A model generated the notes under the pieces. The model ran no database searches. It saw only the letters and a program-made list of their open reading frames with translations, and was not told the DNA's origin. A stretch of 7,365 nucleotides of DNA, taken from assembly GCA_028716305.1 (NCBI GenBank), contig JAQUQA010000058.1:1-7365 (forward strand). Reading direction: 5' to 3'. The DNA comes from Candidatus Omnitrophota bacterium (GTDB taxonomy: Bacteria; Omnitrophota; Gorgyraeia; Gygaellales; Profunditerraquicolaceae). A program made the position numbers and the translations under genes. Shown piece after piece: positions 6,153-7,365 of this stretch. Each line of letters begins with the position of its first letter. Position 1 is the stretch's first letter.

Positions 6153-6182
6153 ATTATAACACCCCTGCAGCACCTAAAGCAA
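6153..6182 (-). promoter_or_regulatory. Predicted sigma70-type promoter for rmuC and the downstream operon
   Basis: Read on the minus strand, a perfect -10 box TATAAT occupies 6158-6153. An 18-bp spacer separates it from a partial -35 box TTGCTT (6182-6177, matching the TTG of TTGACA). The -35 element overlaps the last codons and stop of ttcA. Transcription would start near 6146, giving a leader of about 38 nt that contains the 7-bp repeats and the rmuC AGGAG. This is the only convincing promoter I see, and it precedes the long closely spaced gene run. Confidence 0.55.
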
Positions 6183-6893
6183 ATAATCGTTTTTTACCCG
6201 TTTGACGCTGCGAAAAATATTCTTTTTCACGTCAGGACAGACCTTTTTAAGCTCAGCGACGATCCTGCCCATCCTGGCACGGTTGGAAATTTGAGAATTG
6301 GGGCAGCGGCAGCTTTGGTGGGGTAATTTTTCTTCTTTGGCAAAGCGCTCGATCATGCGTTCTTCAACGTAAGCCAGCGGCCGGATCAGGGTAATTTTTC
6401 CTTTGAATAATTCCTGCTTTGGCACCATCGCAGAGATCTCCCCCTGAAAAAACAGGTTCAAAAGCACGGTCTCGATAATATCATCCAAATGGTGACCCAA
6501 GGCAACCTTAGTGCAATGCAACCGGTCGGCGGCCTGAAACAACGCCTTGCGCCTGTTCCAGGAACACCAAAAACAAGAGATATCCTTGCGAGGGGTATTT
6601 TTTAAAATATCCGTTTTCTCGATATGATAAGGGATTTTGATTTTGCGGAAATATTTTCTCAGGCTCGCGGAGAATGAACGCGGATAACCCAAATCCACAT
6701 GCACGGCAATCAGTTCATATCTGATCGGAACGAACTGCCTGCGATCCTGCAGCAACCGCAGTAATGTCAGGCTGTCTTTACCCCCGGAAACCGCGACCGC
6801 GATTTTGTCTCCTTCGGAAAGCATTTTATAATCCATGATCGCCCGGCCGATACGCTTGGAAATATAGAATTCGGTGCCTTGTAATACTGACAT
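6174..6893 (-). CDS. ttcA: TtcA-type tRNA 2-thiocytidine synthetase (PP-loop, Fe-S)
   Basis: A 239-residue PP-loop ATPase of the TtcA family, which thiolates cytidine 32 of certain tRNAs using ATP and a [4Fe-4S] cluster. The N-terminal helix (RIGRAIMDYKMLSEGDK) is followed by the ATP-binding PP-loop AVSGGKDSLTLL (34-45). Two cluster cysteines form CFWC (Cys107, Cys110). GHHLDDIIETVLLNLFFQG (133-151) is the second conserved block. A C-terminal SCRCPNSQ stretch (Cys195, Cys197) supplies the third cluster ligand; E. coli TtcA uses a comparable CxxC plus one Cys. The family usually shows a short C-terminal cysteine motif, and here it is CRC. The ATG at 6893 was chosen over one ten codons upstream because GAGGA lies 7 nt before it and because homologues start close to this helix. 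The C-terminus is compact. A TilS or other PP-loop thiolase is less likely given the cysteine layout. Confidence 0.88.
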   Translation of the reverse strand: MSVLQGTEFYISKRIGRAIMDYKMLSEGDKIAVAVSGGKDSLTLLRLLQDRRQFVPIRYELIAVHVDLGYPRSFSASLRKYFRKIKIPYHIEKTDILKNTPRKDISCFWCSWNRRKALFQAADRLHCTKVALGHHLDDIIETVLLNLFFQGEISAMVPKQELFKGKITLIRPLAYVEERMIERFAKEEKLPHQSCRCPNSQISNRARMGRIVAELKKVCPDVKKNIFRSVKRVKNDYLL

Positions 6894-6929
6894 CGTAAAT
6901 TCCTCAAAATGACTCGTGGGCAATTAGTT

Positions 6930-7017
6930 CGTATTGCGTAGTTCGTATTGCGTACGGCGTAAAATACAAAATAACCTTACGATTTTACGCAATACGCACT
7001 ACGCACTACGCAATACG
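6930..7017. repeat. Long imperfect inverted repeat built of 7-bp units
   Basis: Left arm 6930-6965 and right arm 6982-7017 are 36 nt each. They pair at 32 of 36 positions around a 16-nt loop (6966-6981). The left arm consists of five units of the form CGTANNN starting at 6930, 6937, 6944, 6951 and 6958. The right arm consists of four ACGCNNN units starting at 6987, 6994, 7001 and 7008, with a partial ACG at 7015. Bases 6927-6940 and 6941-6954 are also an exact 14-bp tandem duplication. The element fills most of the spacer between the HD-GYP stop and the ttcA start. There is no T-run after it on the coding strand, so it is not a standard intrinsic terminator. Function unknown. Confidence 0.9.
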
Positions 7018-7045
7018 GATTCACCCCTAGTATGATAATACTGCT

Positions 7046-7365
7046 TTAAGACTTTTTTTGCAGGAACCTGATAAAGGCATCGACCGGCTCTGCGGCGAAC
7101 TGGCTACCCTTGTTCTCGCGCAGGGCGGCGATTGCCTCTTCCCGGGAAAGCCCTTTGCGGTATGGCCGGTCCGTGGTCATGGCATCAAAGGTGTCGGCAA
7201 CTGCCGTAATCGAGGCCAATAATGAGATCTCGCTTCCTTTTAACCCCAACGGATAACCATTACCGTCCGGCCGTTCATGATGCTGCTTGACGATCTCCAA
7301 CCCATCCCTGATGAAATCTATCGGCCGAAGGATAGCCTCGCCTATTTCCGGGTGGGTCTTCATTA
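7046..7365 (-). CDS. HD-GYP domain protein, C-terminal part, cut by window edge
   Basis: The last 106 or so codons of an HD-GYP protein. The frame is open to the right edge, and the ATG at 7363 reads as an internal methionine because the domain's HD signature should lie further upstream. The visible part runs KTHPEIGEAILRPI, then VKQHHERPDGNGYPLGLKG, which contains the HHE metal-ligand stretch and the GYP motif. AVADTFDAMTTDRPYRKGLS and a helix ending SQFAAEPVDAFIRFLQKKS complete it. These match the C-terminal half of HD-GYP domains, cyclic-di-GMP phosphodiesterases that degrade the messenger in the cytoplasm. Both Asp residues of the AVADTFDAM block and the GYP triad are intact, so activity is plausible. 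Whether the missing N-terminal part is a response-regulator, PAS, GAF or membrane sensor cannot be seen. It ends 152 nt upstream of ttcA and is separated from it by the inverted repeat. Confidence 0.9.
   Translation of the reverse strand, partial: MKTHPEIGEAILRPIDFIRDGLEIVKQHHERPDGNGYPLGLKGSEISLLASITAVADTFDAMTTDRPYRKGLSREEAIAALRENKGSQFAAEPVDAFIRFLQKKS

Noticed and set aside
6894..6929. Dedicated promoter directly before ttcA
   Set aside because: No pair of -35/-10 boxes with acceptable spacing stands out; candidates within the hairpin loop (TATTTT-like) are too degenerate.
6930..7017. CRISPR array, tRNA or intrinsic terminator
   Set aside because: The repeat unit is only 7 bp with no spacers, so it is not CRISPR. 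No cloverleaf is evident. The coding strand has no T-run after the stem, so a rho-independent terminator is unlikely.
7029..7042. Small inverted repeat AGTAT-GATA-ATACT after the HD-GYP stop
   Set aside because: The stem is only 5 bp and A/T-rich with no poly-T tail on the coding strand; too weak to call a terminator or operator.
7361..7363. ATG at 7363 as the true start of the HD-GYP gene
   Set aside because: The preceding frame is open to the window edge, and the N-terminal half of the HD domain, including the HD signature, must lie upstream, so this methionine is most likely internal.

Overview
The window carries twelve protein-coding genes, all read from the minus strand. Ten are complete and two are cut by the window ends. 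Coding density is very high and base composition is moderate (roughly half G+C by eye). A rhomboid protease, an exported TlpA-type thioredoxin with a CcdA partner, RmuC and an HD-GYP domain all point to a bacterium. The exported thiol-redox pair suits a diderm. I see no lineage-diagnostic gene. The compact, overlapping minus-strand layout and the 7-bp-periodic spacer repeats would fit an uncultured phylum such as Omnitrophota, but that is a weak guess.

In transcription order (high to low coordinates): (1) the C-terminal part of an HD-GYP cyclic-di-GMP phosphodiesterase-type domain (7365-7046). (2) A 152-bp spacer holding a striking imperfect inverted repeat with 36-nt arms, each arm built from five 7-bp units. 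(3) ttcA, a tRNA 2-thiocytidine synthetase-type PP-loop protein (6893-6174). (4) A 66-bp spacer with a good sigma70-like promoter and four more 7-bp units of the same ACGC-type. (5) A tightly packed run of ten genes from 6107 to the left edge: rmuC, pgeF (YfiH), a rhomboid protease, an unrecognised 84-residue protein, a flavodoxin-like protein, cutA, ccdA, a tlpA-like gene, pncB and the start of a LUD-domain (LutC/YkgG-like) gene.

Inside this run, genes overlap by 4 nt (ATGA junctions at pgeF/rhomboid, ccdA/tlpA and pncB/LUD), by 13 nt (orf84/flavodoxin) and by 26 nt (cutA/ccdA), or are 1 to 32 nt apart. This strongly suggests one polycistronic unit driven from the promoter just upstream of rmuC. 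The clearest functional pair is ccdA-tlpA, where a membrane electron conduit would reduce an exported thioredoxin. pncB (NAD salvage) is translationally coupled to the LUD gene. The rest looks like a housekeeping and stress assortment: DNA maintenance, nucleoside or peptidoglycan-precursor clean-up, metal tolerance, flavin redox and membrane proteolysis.

The most unusual material is not a gene. It is the family of 7-bp-periodic repeats that fills both non-coding gaps, in one case folded into a long hairpin. The second most unusual item is the small uncharacterised protein between the rhomboid and flavodoxin genes. I found no CRISPR array, transposase, tRNA, rRNA or recognisable defence system.
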